Shown here: in pieces, positions 43,867 through 52,472 of the stretch
Layout of the letters: the number at the start of each line of letters is the position of its first letter
Numbering within the stretch: position 1 is the first letter of the stretch
From: Pedobacter foliorum
GTDB taxonomy: Bacteria > Bacteroidota > Bacteroidia > Sphingobacteriales > Sphingobacteriaceae
Direction: 5' to 3'
Length of the DNA stretch: 64,000 nucleotides
Assembly (NCBI RefSeq): GCF_013266735.1
Contig: NZ_JABSNU010000002.1
Coordinates: forward strand, 310,001-374,000
Notes under the pieces: model-generated
What the model saw: only the letters and a program-made list of their open reading frames with translations
What the model was told of the DNA's origin: nothing
Databases searched by the model: none
Program-made: the position numbers and the translations under genes

Positions 43867-44880
43867 ATGTTAAAAATGAAATTAAATTTAAATCGTCCGC
43901 TTGCTTTTTTTGATCTAGAAACTACAGGAATTAATGTTGGTGCTGATCGTATCGTAGAAATTGCAATACTAAAAGCTATGCCAGATGGCTCAGAACAGAT
44001 TAAAACTTTACGTATTAATCCTGAAATGCCAATACCACTACAGTCATCATTAATTCACGGAATTTATGATAAGGATATCGCTAATGAGCCAACATTTAAA
44101 GATGTAGCACAAGAACTTGCTGATTTTATTGGCGATGCTGATTTAGCCGGATACAACTCTAACAGATTTGATATTCCTGTTTTGCTTGAAGAGTTTTTAA
44201 GAGCAGGTGTAGATTTTGATATGAACGATAGAAAGTTTGTTGATGTTCAGAATGTATTCCATCAAATGGAACAACGTACATTACGCGCTGCATATAAGTT
44301 CTATTGTGATAAAGATATCGTTAACGCGCATTCAGCAGAGGCTGATATTACAGCTACTTATCATGTTTTATTAGCTCAGATTGAACGTTATAAAGATACC
44401 GAGTTCGAAGATAAGCAAGGTAATATATCAAAACCAGTACAGAATGATGTAGAGGCTTTGCATACTTTTACCAATATGAATAAACCTGTTGATTTTGCCG
44501 GCAGAATGGTTTTTAATGAAAATGATGAAGAAACTTTCAATTTCGGAAAACATAAAGGTAAAACAGTAGAACAGGTTTTTGATATTGAGCCAAGTTACTA
44601 TGCCTGGATGAAGCAAGGTGACTTTCCTTTATACACCAAGAAAAAGTTAGGTGAAATATGGGATAGATGGAACAAAAAAAAAGAAAAATTAAAGATTGAA
44701 AAACAACAGCAAGGTCAGCAGGCTCAGGCTCCTAAACAAGCCCAACCCAATGTAGCTAGTAAGCCTACTACTCCAAATCAGGCTAGACCCGTATTTAAAC
44801 CTCAGCCAAAAAAGGAAAAACCTGCAGTTGATGTTACAAATGATATGTTGGAACAGTTAAAAATGAAGTTCGGAAAATAG
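43867..44880 (+). CDS. 3'-5' exonuclease (DnaQ-like) with DUF3820 domain
   Basis: A DEDD-family 3'-5' exonuclease of about 337 residues. The N-terminal exonuclease domain has FFDLETTG (Asp-x-Glu), AGYNSNRFDIPVL (second Asp) and HSAEADITATYHV (final His/Asp) as in DNA polymerase III epsilon-like proteins. A C-terminal DUF3820 segment follows (NFGKHKGKTVEQVF, then YYAWM) and then a Gln/Pro/Lys-rich tail. The frame is open to a TTG at 43852, but ATG at 43867 or 43876 are better starts. Likely acts in DNA repair or turnover; whether it is the replicative epsilon subunit is doubtful. Confidence 0.88.
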   Translation: MLKMKLNLNRPLAFFDLETTGINVGADRIVEIAILKAMPDGSEQIKTLRINPEMPIPLQSSLIHGIYDKDIANEPTFKDVAQELADFIGDADLAGYNSNRFDIPVLLEEFLRAGVDFDMNDRKFVDVQNVFHQMEQRTLRAAYKFYCDKDIVNAHSAEADITATYHVLLAQIERYKDTEFEDKQGNISKPVQNDVEALHTFTNMNKPVDFAGRMVFNENDEETFNFGKHKGKTVEQVFDIEPSYYAWMKQGDFPLYTKKKLGEIWDRWNKKKEKLKIEKQQQGQQAQAPKQAQPNVASKPTTPNQARPVFKPQPKKEKPAVDVTNDMLEQLKMKFGK

Positions 44881-44910
44881 TCGAGAGACCCGAATAATAT
44901 AAGTTATTTA

Positions 44911-44946
44911 GAACTACCCGGATTAATTATTCGGGTAGTTTTTTTA
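44911..44946. terminator. Terminator between exonuclease gene and queG
   Basis: AACTACCCG (44912-44920) pairs with CGGGTAGTT (44932-44940), followed by TTTTT; overlaps the 3' end of queG on the other strand. Confidence 0.85.
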
Positions 44947-45868
44947 TGAAATCTATATTCCTTGTAAGCCCTTTGAATTTAGTTCTTTTAACTGCCGAGT
45001 TTTTGAATATGCTTTTAAAAACATCCTCTGTGATGTCCAGCCAGTCTTCACGTTTCATGTTTAGCAGGTTCTCATTAGGCTGAAACTTCGGCTCAGTATT
45101 GGGTACAGAAAACCTGTTCCATGGGCATACATCCTGACAAATATCACATCCAAACATCCAGTTCTCCATTTTATCATTAAACGTTTTTGGTATTTCGTCT
45201 CTCAACTCAATGGTTAAGTAAGAAATACATTTCTTCGCATCAATAATAAATGGCGATAATATAGCATCAGTAGGACAGGCATCTATACATTTAGTGCATG
45301 TACCACAATGGTCTGTTTCAAAAGCATTATCATATTCCAGTTCTAAATCCACAATAAGTTCAGCCAGAAAGAAGAATGATCCGCTTTTTTTACTAATCAG
45401 GTTGCTGTTTTTTCCAATCCATCCAATACCGGCACGTTTTGCCCATGCACGATCCAAAACAGGGGCGGAGTCTACAAAAGCTCGACCACTAACCTCACCA
45501 ATCTCTTCTGAAATAAAATTAAGCAGTTGAAACAGCTTATCCTTGATCACCAAATGGTAGTCGGTACCATAAGCATATTTGGATATTTTTGGCGCATTAG
45601 GGTCAGTCTGTTGCGCTTCAGGGAAATAGTTCAGTGTTAATGATATTACGGATTTTGAATCATCAACCAGTAACCGGGGATCTAAACGTTTATCAAAGTG
45701 ATTTTCCATGTAAGCCATTTCCCCATGGTAATTATTGTTAAGCCACTTTTCGAGCCTTGGTGCTTCATCTTCAAGGAATTCAGCTTTGGCAATACCGCAT
45801 TGCATGAAGCCTAATCGGAGGGCTTCATCCTTAATCATTTTGCTGTATTTTGCCGAATTACTGTTCAT
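44927..45868 (-). CDS. queG: Epoxyqueuosine reductase
   Basis: Cobalamin- and iron-sulfur-dependent reductase that makes queuosine in tRNA from epoxyqueuosine. About 313 residues, with the catalytic region [24 protein letters not shown], and two [4Fe-4S] motifs [12 protein letters not shown] and [12 protein letters not shown] take the ATG at 45868; the frame is open three codons further to a TTG at 45877, but that lies inside the promoter-like TATCTTTG. If the promoter is right, the messenger would begin almost at the ATG. It is convergent with the exonuclease gene and shares its terminator. Confidence 0.95.
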   Translation of the reverse strand: MNSNSAKYSKMIKDEALRLGFMQCGIAKAEFLEDEAPRLEKWLNNNYHGEMAYMENHFDKRLDPRLLVDDSKSVISLTLNYFPEAQQTDPNAPKISKYAYGTDYHLVIKDKLFQLLNFISEEIGEVSGRAFVDSAPVLDRAWAKRAGIGWIGKNSNLISKKSGSFFFLAELIVDLELEYDNAFETDHCGTCTKCIDACPTDAILSPFIIDAKKCISYLTIELRDEIPKTFNDKMENWMFGCDICQDVCPWNRFSVPNTEPKFQPNENLLNMKREDWLDITEDVFKSIFKNSAVKRTKFKGLTRNIDFIKKLPE

Positions 45869-45874
45869 GAAATG

Positions 45875-45882
45875 CAAAGATA
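45875..45882 (-). promoter_or_regulatory. Promoter -7 box for queG
   Basis: Minus-strand TATCTTTG matches TAnnTTTG and ends 6 nt before the ATG at 45868, implying a very short or absent leader. Confidence 0.45.
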
Positions 45883-45944
45883 ACCTTTGCTTATCAAACC
45901 TTTAAGGTCTTTAATTGTTTATTAAGTAACTAAAACTTACTGTT

Positions 45945-46154
45945 ATGGATAATGAAGATGTTAAACACTCGCAAGAGCCGCTAAAACCTCATAAGCCAGT
46001 AGAGACGAATTATTCAAAGCATCAGGATGATCCGGGACCATCACGTCAGGCAGTAGATGAATATGATAAAAACGGAGCCGCTCCGGTATTAAAATGGATA
46101 ATTCCCATCCTTGTTGTTGCTTTGTTGATCTATTGGCTGTTTTTTAAAGGCTAA
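45945..46154 (+). CDS. Small C-terminally anchored membrane protein, 69 aa
   Basis: A 69-residue protein with a long hydrophilic, His/Pro-rich N-terminal part (about 1-46) and one hydrophobic span at about 49-66 (LKWIIPILVVALLIYWLFF), so it is probably a tail-anchored inner-membrane protein with its N-terminus in the cytoplasm. No known motif. It stands alone between queG and ruvB (convergent with ruvB, 13-bp gap, no terminator visible). Codon use resembles its neighbours. Function unknown. Confidence 0.65.
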   Translation: MDNEDVKHSQEPLKPHKPVETNYSKHQDDPGPSRQAVDEYDKNGAAPVLKWIIPILVVALLIYWLFFKG

Positions 46155-46167
46155 TGAAGTAAGATGA

Positions 46168-47190
46168 TTAAAATAGTTTACCTGTTTGACCAGGGAAATT
46201 TCTTTTCAAATGCTTATACGCAGCTTCCGTAGCTTCGCGACCACGAGAGGTACGCATTAGAAAACCTTCTTGTATAAGGAAAGGTTCATAAACCTCCTCA
46301 ATCGTTCCTTCATCATCACCCACTGCGGTAGCAATTGTTTTTAAGCCAACAGGGCCACCTTTAAACTTATCAATAATGGTGGTTAGGATTTTATTATCCA
46401 TTTCGTCCAAACCATGCTCATCAACATTTAAAGCATTAAGTGCATAGCGGGCAATTTCTGTGTCAATCTTGCCATTTCCTTTTATTTGAGCAAAATCTCT
46501 TGTACGTCTTAATAGTGCATTGGCAATACGAGGGGTACCGCGACTTCTCCTTGCTATTTCATATGCACCTTCTTCAGTAATTGGAGTGTTTAGTATATCT
46601 GATGATCTTAAAACAATCGTCGTAAGTAATTTAGCATCATAATAGGCTAGTCTTGAGTTAATCCCAAACCTTGCTCTTAAAGGTGCTGTTAATAAGCCCG
46701 AACGGGTTGTTGCACCCACTAGTGTAAATGGATTCAGACTAATTTGTACTGAACGGGCATTAGGTCCGCTTTCCAGCATGATATCAATCTTAAAATCCTC
46801 CATTGCAGAATATAAATACTCTTCTACAAGTGGACTTAATCTGTGTATCTCATCAATAAATAGAATATCTCCCGTATCCAGATTAGTAAGTAATCCTGCA
46901 AGATCGCCTGGTTTATCTAAAACAGGGCCTGAAGTTATCTTTATTCCTACACCCATTTCATTTGCAATGATGTGCGAAAGTGTAGTTTTGCCTAAACCCG
47001 GAGGGCCGTGTAATAAAACATGATCTAATGGTTCTCCTCTTAACTTTGCAGCTTTTACAAAGATTTTAAGGTTCTCCATGATTTTCTCTTGCCCCGTAAA
47101 GTCCTCAAAAGCTTGTGGACGCAGCACTTTCTCTATATCACGTTCAATAGGAGTTAGGCTTTCAGAAGAAGGATCAAGGTTTTCGTTCAT
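46168..47190 (-). CDS. ruvB: Holliday junction branch migration DNA helicase RuvB
   Basis: AAA+ motor that with RuvA drives branch migration at Holliday junctions. The 340 residues have Walker [10 protein letters not shown] (about 64-72), Walker [10 protein letters not shown], sensor 1 [10 protein letters not shown] with the Arg finger region LRARFGI, and the C-terminal winged helix ([20 protein letters not shown]). Normal length. Its upstream region (47191-47379) carries a truncated repeat element and a direct repeat. A promoter-like TACTTTTG is at 47356-47363, giving a leader of about 160 nt. Confidence 0.97.
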   Translation of the reverse strand: MNENLDPSSESLTPIERDIEKVLRPQAFEDFTGQEKIMENLKIFVKAAKLRGEPLDHVLLHGPPGLGKTTLSHIIANEMGVGIKITSGPVLDKPGDLAGLLTNLDTGDILFIDEIHRLSPLVEEYLYSAMEDFKIDIMLESGPNARSVQISLNPFTLVGATTRSGLLTAPLRARFGINSRLAYYDAKLLTTIVLRSSDILNTPITEEGAYEIARRSRGTPRIANALLRRTRDFAQIKGNGKIDTEIARYALNALNVDEHGLDEMDNKILTTIIDKFKGGPVGLKTIATAVGDDEGTIEEVYEPFLIQEGFLMRTSRGREATEAAYKHLKRNFPGQTGKLF

Positions 47191-47222
47191 TTATTTTAGT
47201 GCTTAATTCCTTTCTCTTCCAA

Positions 47223-47248
47223 GATCCTGAAATAAATTCAGGATGGCG
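47223..47248. repeat. Truncated copy of the 83-bp repeat
   Basis: One arm with core CTGAAATAAATTCAG and a flanking GGATGGCG, plus a loop-like CCTTTCTCTT on its left side; the second arm is missing. Upstream of ruvB. Confidence 0.7.
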
Positions 47249-47314
47249 ATTCGGATGAGTCAAGGTGATGACTTGCTTAAGTCAGTATAACATGGCGTTC
47301 AGGTACAAATAATG

Positions 47315-47354
47315 CAGTATACTTAAACCATCTAATACAGTATACTTAAACCAT
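47315..47354. repeat. 17-bp direct repeat upstream of ruvB
   Basis: CAGTATACTTAAACCAT occurs at 47315-47331 and 47338-47354 (period 23). Both lie just downstream of a minus-strand TACTTTTG (47363-47356), so near the start of a possible ruvB transcript. Operator or remnant repeat. Confidence 0.5.
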
Positions 47355-47355
47355 T

Positions 47356-47363
47356 CAAAAGTA
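47356..47363 (-). promoter_or_regulatory. Candidate promoter -7 box for ruvB
   Basis: TACTTTTG on the minus strand, TAnnTTTG match; no clear -33 element; 166 nt before the ruvB ATG. Confidence 0.35.
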
Positions 47364-47379
47364 CTGTTAAAAATTAGAA

Positions 47380-48267
47380 TTATAAAAACTTAGCTGCAAC
47401 TTTGGCTTCTTTAACACCATTGGCATAATTATAAAAACCTTCACCAGATTTTATTCCTTTGTTACCTGCAGTAACCATATTTACCAATAGGGGGCATGGA
47501 GCATATTTAGGGTTTCCAAATCCATCGTGTAATACACGTAAAATGGCCAAACAAACATCTAAACCTATAAAATCCGCAAGTTGCAAAGGTCCCATTGGAT
47601 GTGCCATTCCTAGTTTCATTACGGTATCTATTTCTTCAACACCTGCAACATTTTCATAAAGCGTGTAAATCGCCTCATTGATCATGGGCATCAATATACG
47701 GTTGGCTACAAAGCCAGGATAATCATTTACTTCTACAGGAGCTTTTTCAAGCTGCTTAGACAGGGCCATTACAGTGGCAGTTGTCTCATCACTTGTGGCA
47801 TAACCACGAATCACTTCAACCAGTTTCATTACCGGTACAGGATTCATAAAATGCATTCCAATAACTTTATCGCCACGGTTAGTAACTGAGGCTATTTTGG
47901 TAATAGAAATAGAAGAAGTATTACTTGCTAAAATGGTTTGAGGCTTGGCAAATGCATCCAAATCCTTAAATATCTTCAGTTTTAGGTCGAGGTTTTCGGT
48001 AGCAGCTTCAACAATCAAATCTGCGCTAGCAACACCGGTTTGCATATCAGTAAACACAGTGATATTTTTAAGCGTTTCTGCTTTTTGCATCTCCGTGATG
48101 GCCCCTTTTGTAACCTGGCGATCAAGGTTTTTACTGATCGTGTTTATTGCCTTTTCAAGAGCTTCCTTGTTAATGTCCACAAGGTTTACTTGATGTCCGA
48201 ATTGCGCAAAAGTATGTGCAATACCGTTGCCCATAGTACCTGAGCCTATTACCGAGATGTTTTTCAT
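47380..48267 (-). CDS. 3-hydroxybutyryl-CoA / 3-hydroxyacyl-CoA dehydrogenase
   Basis: NAD-dependent oxidoreductase of fatty-acid/butanoate metabolism, 295 residues, the single-function short form. Rossmann motif GSGTMGNGIA at 7-16 with acidic VDIN for NAD at the end of strand 2, catalytic region IGMHFMNPVPVMKLVEVIRG containing the His, and the C-terminal DYPGFVANRILMP and HPMGPLQLADFIGLD. Length and pattern match Hbd/PaaH-type enzymes. Only 11 bp downstream of pdxH on the same strand, so possibly co-transcribed. Confidence 0.93.
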   Translation of the reverse strand: MKNISVIGSGTMGNGIAHTFAQFGHQVNLVDINKEALEKAINTISKNLDRQVTKGAITEMQKAETLKNITVFTDMQTGVASADLIVEAATENLDLKLKIFKDLDAFAKPQTILASNTSSISITKIASVTNRGDKVIGMHFMNPVPVMKLVEVIRGYATSDETTATVMALSKQLEKAPVEVNDYPGFVANRILMPMINEAIYTLYENVAGVEEIDTVMKLGMAHPMGPLQLADFIGLDVCLAILRVLHDGFGNPKYAPCPLLVNMVTAGNKGIKSGEGFYNYANGVKEAKVAAKFL

Positions 48268-48278
48268 TTACAGTTTTT

Positions 48279-48929
48279 TTACGGCGCTAATCTATTGATA
48301 ATCCATGAACCATCCACAAAATCGTAAACAATTCTGTCATGAAGTCTGCTAGGTCTGCCTTGCCAGAATTCTATATGAGTTGGTTCAACCAAATATCCTC
48401 CCCAATGTAACGGACGCGGGATTTCCTGACCTTCATATTGGGTAGTAAGTTCCTCAACTTTACGCTCCAAAGATTCTCTGCCGCTAATTACCTTGCTTTG
48501 TGGAGATGCAGTTGCACCAATTTGACTTCCTATTGGACGAGAATGAAAATAATCGGACGAAGCCTGTTCACTAACCTTACTTACCATCCCCTCAATACGT
48601 ACCTGTCGCTCTAATTCAGGCCAAAAGAAAACCAATGCTGCTTGAGGGTTCTCAACTATATCTACACCTTTTTTACTTTCATAATTGGTATAGAATACAA
48701 AACCATCCTCGTCAATATCCTTCAGTAATACAATTCTTGCCGATGGCTTTCCAAACCTGTCACAAGTGGCAAGAGTCATCACATTTGGTTCATATAACTG
48801 TGCATCCACAGCATCTTTAAACCACTTTTTAAATTGAAGAATTGGATTAGCATTTACGTCATTTTCAGAAAGACTTGCAGAACGATAATCTTGGCGTAGG
48901 TTTTGTATATTTTCTTTAGTAAGGTTCAT
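48279..48929 (-). CDS. pdxH: Pyridoxamine 5'-phosphate oxidase
   Basis: FMN enzyme that makes pyridoxal 5'-phosphate from pyridoxine or pyridoxamine phosphate. About 216 residues with [27 protein letters not shown] (FMN and substrate site), ASPQSKVI and the C-terminal [17 protein letters not shown] signature. I use the ATG at 48929; the frame extends two codons to a TTG at 48935 inside a promoter-like TATTTTTG (48940-48933), so the messenger may be nearly leaderless. It is divergent from yqgE, 48 bp apart. Confidence 0.95.
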   Translation of the reverse strand: MNLTKENIQNLRQDYRSASLSENDVNANPILQFKKWFKDAVDAQLYEPNVMTLATCDRFGKPSARIVLLKDIDEDGFVFYTNYESKKGVDIVENPQAALVFFWPELERQVRIEGMVSKVSEQASSDYFHSRPIGSQIGATASPQSKVISGRESLERKVEELTTQYEGQEIPRPLHWGGYLVEPTHIEFWQGRPSRLHDRIVYDFVDGSWIINRLAP

Positions 48930-48932
48930 ACA

Positions 48933-48940
48933 CAAAAATA
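48933..48940 (-). promoter_or_regulatory. Candidate promoter -7 box for pdxH
   Basis: Minus-strand TATTTTTG, TAnnTTTG match, ending 3 nt before the ATG at 48929. Confidence 0.4.
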
Positions 48941-48953
48941 GGGTTAGTTTAGT

Positions 48954-48961
48954 TAATTTTG
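48954..48961 (+). promoter_or_regulatory. Promoter -7 box for yqgE
   Basis: TAATTTTG, TAnnTTTG match, 15 nt before the ATG at 48977. Confidence 0.45.
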
Positions 48962-48976
48962 TTTTAAATTTCTAAA

Positions 48977-49540
48977 ATGTTAAGTCGCTTAGAGCCATCT
49001 GTAGGTAAATTATTAATTTCTGAACCATTTTTAATGGATCCCAATTTTAGACGTTCTGTAGTTTTAATTACAGAGCATCAGGAAGAGGGAACGGTCGGTT
49101 TTATATTGAACCAAAAAAGTGCGCTTCTATTAAGCGATTTGATTCCAGAACTGGAAAACGCGGACTTCCCGGTGTACATCGGTGGCCCTGTTGGAACTGA
49201 TACAGTCCATTTTCTTCATCGCTGTTATGATAAATTAAATGATGGAGAAGAAATAGCCAAAGGCGTTTATTGGGGAGGTAACTTTGAAGCCTTAAAAATT
49301 CTGATTACCAGTAAAATTATTGACCCAAGCGAGATAAAGTTTTTTATTGGTTATTCAGGTTGGGGAGTAGAGCAACTTAAAGAAGAGCTTAAAGAAAACA
49401 CCTGGATAGTATCAGATAGTTACCATGCTGATGTTGTTTTTTCAAATGATGAGGAAGATTTGTGGAGAGAAGTAATCATTAACCTTGGCCCAAAATATGC
49501 GCACGTTAGTAATTTTCCAAGTAATCCTAATTTGAATTAG
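48977..49540 (+). CDS. YqgE/AlgH family protein
   Basis: A 187-residue protein of the UPF0301 (YqgE/AlgH) family: FLMDPNFRRSVVLITEHQEEG with GFILNQ at about 19-46, VYIGGPVGTD, and GYSGWGVEQLKEEL are the family blocks. Structures of the family are known but the molecular function is not; the AlgH name comes from an effect on alginate in Pseudomonas and should not be read as a function here. Divergent from pdxH and followed by the palindrome in front of the TPR gene. Confidence 0.92.
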   Translation: MLSRLEPSVGKLLISEPFLMDPNFRRSVVLITEHQEEGTVGFILNQKSALLLSDLIPELENADFPVYIGGPVGTDTVHFLHRCYDKLNDGEEIAKGVYWGGNFEALKILITSKIIDPSEIKFFIGYSGWGVEQLKEELKENTWIVSDSYHADVVFSNDEEDLWREVIINLGPKYAHVSNFPSNPNLN

Positions 49541-49552
49541 ATAATTGTAATT

Positions 49553-49586
49553 AGTATTTAGATATTAGTGCTAATATCTAAATACT
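49553..49586. repeat. Perfect inverted repeat directly before TPR gene
   Basis: AGTATTTAGATATTAG (49553-49568), TG, CTAATATCTAAATACT (49571-49586): 16-bp arms, ending 2 nt before the ATG at 49589. Same unit as in the phoH-purC gap. In RNA it would place the start codon at the foot of a hairpin. Confidence 0.8.
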
Positions 49587-49588
49587 TT

Positions 49589-50707
49589 ATGAAACCAATC
49601 TTGCTCTCCATCGTTTTAGTTTTTTGTTTATTTTTTGCTGCTCTGGCTCAATCTTCTAATGACTATTATAAAAAGGGAATGGCGAAGCTGGAAGTAGAAG
49701 ATTATGCAGGGGCTATAGTAGATTTTACAAAATCTCTCGAATTAGATTCGATTGATTCAGATACTTATCTCTATCGTGCCAAAGCAAAGCATTTTATGGA
49801 GAATTATAAGGGGGCGATTGAAGATCTTGATCAGGCTATTAAAATCTCTCCCAAACATTATGATGCTTATTGTTGTCGATCCTTTTCCAAGTTTTCGTCA
49901 AAGGATTATATTGGAGCGATAAAGGATGCTAACATCGCTGTTGAAATCGATCCTGGAAGTATTAAAGCATATGAAGCCCGTGCAATGAGCAGTAGAGAAA
50001 TTAATGATCATAGTTCAGTCATTGGTGATTATACTTCTATTATTGAGCTGAACCCAAAAGATTCAAGTAATTATACTTTTCGTGGGTATTCTAAAATGGA
50101 TTTGAAAAACTATGAAGGTGCTATTGAAGACCTTACTAAAGCTATTGAACTTGGTGATAGCTGTAGCCTTAATTATGAAAATCGCTTACAAGCTTACCTT
50201 GAACTTAGGGATTATCAGGCTGCAAAACAGGATTTGAATAAGCTTATTAAACTTAATCCGGCAGATGAATGGAATTATAAAAAGCTTGGGGATATTGATA
50301 GAGAACTTAAAGATTTCGCTTCAGGGATCAAAAACTATAGTAAGGCCATAGCACTTAATCCATTTTTAGCTGACATTTATAGAGATAGGAGCGTAATGTA
50401 TTCGAGTAGCAAGAAGTTCATGGAGGCTTTATCTGATTGTAATCAAGCCATCAGGTTAAATCCAAAATTTATAGATGCATACGTAACTCGAGCACTTATA
50501 AAAACCATACTTAATGATTTTAAGGGTGCGATGCTTGATATAAATAAGGGGATTGAGCTTGATCCAAAATCCGGTAAAGGATATTATTATCGAGGGATGA
50601 TCAAACTAGATCTTAAAGATAAAAAGAATGCCTGCGCCGATTTGACGAAAGCTAAATCATTAGGTTTTGAGGTGCTAGAGGCAGATTTCAAAAAGGCTTG
50701 TAACTAA
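49589..50707 (+). CDS. Exported tetratricopeptide-repeat protein
   Basis: About 372 residues: signal peptide (about 1-20; MKPILLSIVLVFCLFF, cleavage after ALA) followed by ten or so consecutive TPR units of 34 residues (recurring A.EDY.GAI.D...AIELDP pattern). TPR arrays are protein-interaction scaffolds; no enzymatic domain is present. I use ATG at 49589 since the upstream GTG at 49568 lies inside the inverted repeat and would spoil the signal peptide. Probably periplasmic. Followed by a bidirectional terminator shared with purE. Confidence 0.88.
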   Translation: MKPILLSIVLVFCLFFAALAQSSNDYYKKGMAKLEVEDYAGAIVDFTKSLELDSIDSDTYLYRAKAKHFMENYKGAIEDLDQAIKISPKHYDAYCCRSFSKFSSKDYIGAIKDANIAVEIDPGSIKAYEARAMSSREINDHSSVIGDYTSIIELNPKDSSNYTFRGYSKMDLKNYEGAIEDLTKAIELGDSCSLNYENRLQAYLELRDYQAAKQDLNKLIKLNPADEWNYKKLGDIDRELKDFASGIKNYSKAIALNPFLADIYRDRSVMYSSSKKFMEALSDCNQAIRLNPKFIDAYVTRALIKTILNDFKGAMLDINKGIELDPKSGKGYYYRGMIKLDLKDKKNACADLTKAKSLGFEVLEADFKKACN

Positions 50708-50727
50708 ACCCAAAGAATTCTTTTAAA

Positions 50728-50767
50728 AAAAGAAGAGATCCCGGCTTTAATCAAAATCTCTTCTTTT
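50728..50767. terminator. Bidirectional terminator between TPR gene and purE
   Basis: AAAAGAAGAGAT (50728-50739) and ATCTCTTCTTTT (50756-50767), 12-bp stem, 16-nt loop, A- and T-runs on the two sides. Confidence 0.85.
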
Positions 50768-50788
50768 GCTAAAAACTTATGTTATATA

Positions 50789-51277
50789 CTAACCTTCTAG
50801 TTCTGTAGCGCTTTCTTCAACTTTCTTTCTAAGCTCATCTTTGTAAGCTTGCATTTTAACAGCAAGACTTGCATCAGCTGTTGATAGTATCTGAACAGCA
50901 AGTAAACCTGCATTTTTTGCGGCATTAAGTGCAACAGTAGCAACAGGAATACCATTAGGCATTTGTAAAATTGAAAGGATAGAATCCCATCCGTCAATAG
51001 AGTTCGAAGATTTTACTGGAACTCCGATTACCGGTAAAACAGTAATAGAAGCTACCATTCCAGGTAAATGCGCTGCGCCACCGGCACCTGCGATAATCAC
51101 TTTTAAACCACGATCAGCAGCCTGCTTTGCATAATCAAACATCCTTTCAGGAGTACGGTGAGCAGAAACAACTGTCATTTCGAATTCTACACCGAATTCT
51201 TTAAAAACATCAGCAGCATCCTTCATAATATGAAGATCAGATTTGCTGCCCATTATAATGCCAACTTGTACGCTCAT
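50789..51277 (-). CDS. purE: N5-carboxyaminoimidazole ribonucleotide mutase
   Basis: Class I PurE: converts N5-CAIR to CAIR in purine synthesis, working directly after PurK. The 162 residues carry [13 protein letters not shown] (about 6-18), [26 protein letters not shown] and GVPVKS. Normal length for the bacterial mutase. Its ATG overlaps the purK stop by one base (TAATG), so it is translationally coupled to purK. The CAIR it makes is the substrate of PurC, encoded at 1154-2107. Confidence 0.97.
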   Translation of the reverse strand: MSVQVGIIMGSKSDLHIMKDAADVFKEFGVEFEMTVVSAHRTPERMFDYAKQAADRGLKVIIAGAGGAAHLPGMVASITVLPVIGVPVKSSNSIDGWDSILSILQMPNGIPVATVALNAAKNAGLLAVQILSTADASLAVKMQAYKDELRKKVEESATELEG

Positions 51278-52416
51278 TAGGAAATAACTTTTAATGTATG
51301 TTTAATATAATTTGCTTTTTCTATTGCACTTTCGCGGTTTTGGTCAACAACAGTAATGTGACCCATTTTACGGAAAGGCTTGGTATATTTTTTTCCGTAC
51401 AAATGTACGTATACACCGTCAATCGCCATGATTTTTTCTAAACCATGGTATTTTGCTACTCCATTATGATTTTTTTCACCAAGTAGGTTAATCATTACCG
51501 CGTTGTTTATTGAACGGGTGTCACCTAATGGCAGGTTAAAGATAGCCCTTAAATGCTGCTCAAATTGAGAAACATAATTACCTTCAATGGTTTGATGACC
51601 ACTATTATGAGGACGAGGGGCCAATTCATTTACTAAAATGCTACCATCTCTGGTAATGAACATTTCGACCGCCAATATTCCTGTGATATTTAGTGATGAA
51701 GCAATGCTTTTAGCAATAACTTCAGCTCTTTCCTGAACAGCTTCAGGATAAGTAGAAGGAGAAATCAGGAACTCAACCAGATTTGCCTCTGCATTGAACT
51801 CCATTTCAACCATTGGGAAGGTTTTCATATCCCCATTAGGGTTTCTTGCCACAATTACTGCAATTTCTTTCTCGAAATCTACAAGTTCTTCAATTAAACA
51901 AGGACCATCAAATGCATTTTCAACATCAGCTGCACTATTAATTTTCATTACCCCTTTGCCGTCGTAACCATCTTTGCGCTGTTTAAGCATATAAGGGAAA
52001 GGAATGTTGCTATTCAACATTTCCTCCTTACTGTTTACCAGTTGAAACGGAGCAGTAGGAATATCATTTTCTTTAAAAAACTGTTTTTGAACACCTTTAT
52101 CCTGAATCAAACGGATTACCCTCGATTGTGGGTAAACATGTTTTCCTTCTTTTTCTAACTGTTCAAGGGCCTCTATATTTACTTTTTCTATTTCAATAGT
52201 AATGATGTCGGCTTTCTTTCCAAAATTATAAACGGTATCGAAATCAGTAATTGAGCCACATTCAAAGTAGTTAGCTATATGTTTACAAGGCGCGTCGTTG
52301 TCGGGATCTAAAATTAAAGTGGTTAAGTTATAATTGATAGCCTCTTGTATCAGCATTCTACCTAATTGTCCGCCTCCAAGTATGCCCAATTTTAAATCAC
52401 TTATCTGTTTTGCCAT
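51277..52416 (-). CDS. purK: N5-carboxyaminoimidazole ribonucleotide synthase
   Basis: ATP-grasp enzyme that carboxylates AIR with bicarbonate. 379 residues with the N-terminal [12 protein letters not shown] motif (about 12-23), ATP-grasp segments ([31 protein letters not shown]) and the C-terminal [12 protein letters not shown] block that coordinates Mg/ATP. Normal length. First gene of purK-purE; promoter-like TATTTTTG at 52448-52455 on the minus strand. The divergent flavoprotein gene starts about 57 bp away. Confidence 0.97.
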   Translation of the reverse strand: MAKQISDLKLGILGGGQLGRMLIQEAINYNLTTLILDPDNDAPCKHIANYFECGSITDFDTVYNFGKKADIITIEIEKVNIEALEQLEKEGKHVYPQSRVIRLIQDKGVQKQFFKENDIPTAPFQLVNSKEEMLNSNIPFPYMLKQRKDGYDGKGVMKINSAADVENAFDGPCLIEELVDFEKEIAVIVARNPNGDMKTFPMVEMEFNAEANLVEFLISPSTYPEAVQERAEVIAKSIASSLNITGILAVEMFITRDGSILVNELAPRPHNSGHQTIEGNYVSQFEQHLRAIFNLPLGDTRSINNAVMINLLGEKNHNGVAKYHGLEKIMAIDGVYVHLYGKKYTKPFRKMGHITVVDQNRESAIEKANYIKHTLKVIS

Positions 52417-52437
52417 ATCAATATGAAAAAGTTATGC

Positions 52438-52455
52438 TTATTTTGCACAAAAATA
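52438..52455. promoter_or_regulatory. Back-to-back promoters of purK and the flavoprotein gene
   Basis: TTATTTTG (52438-52445, plus, one mismatch to TAnnTTTG) for the flavoprotein gene and TATTTTTG (52455-52448, minus) for purK lie within 18 bp, so the two transcripts start from the same short region. Confidence 0.45.
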
Positions 52456-52472
52456 ACAATATAAACGGATTG

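Noticed and set aside
49568..49588. GTG start of the TPR protein
   Set aside because: Lies inside the inverted repeat and adds seven residues before the signal peptide; ATG at 49589 is preferred.
52410..52472. N-terminal 21 codons of the HI0933-family flavoprotein
   Set aside because: Overlap the purK start on the other strand and lie over the promoters; the FAD motif begins right after the ATG at 52473.
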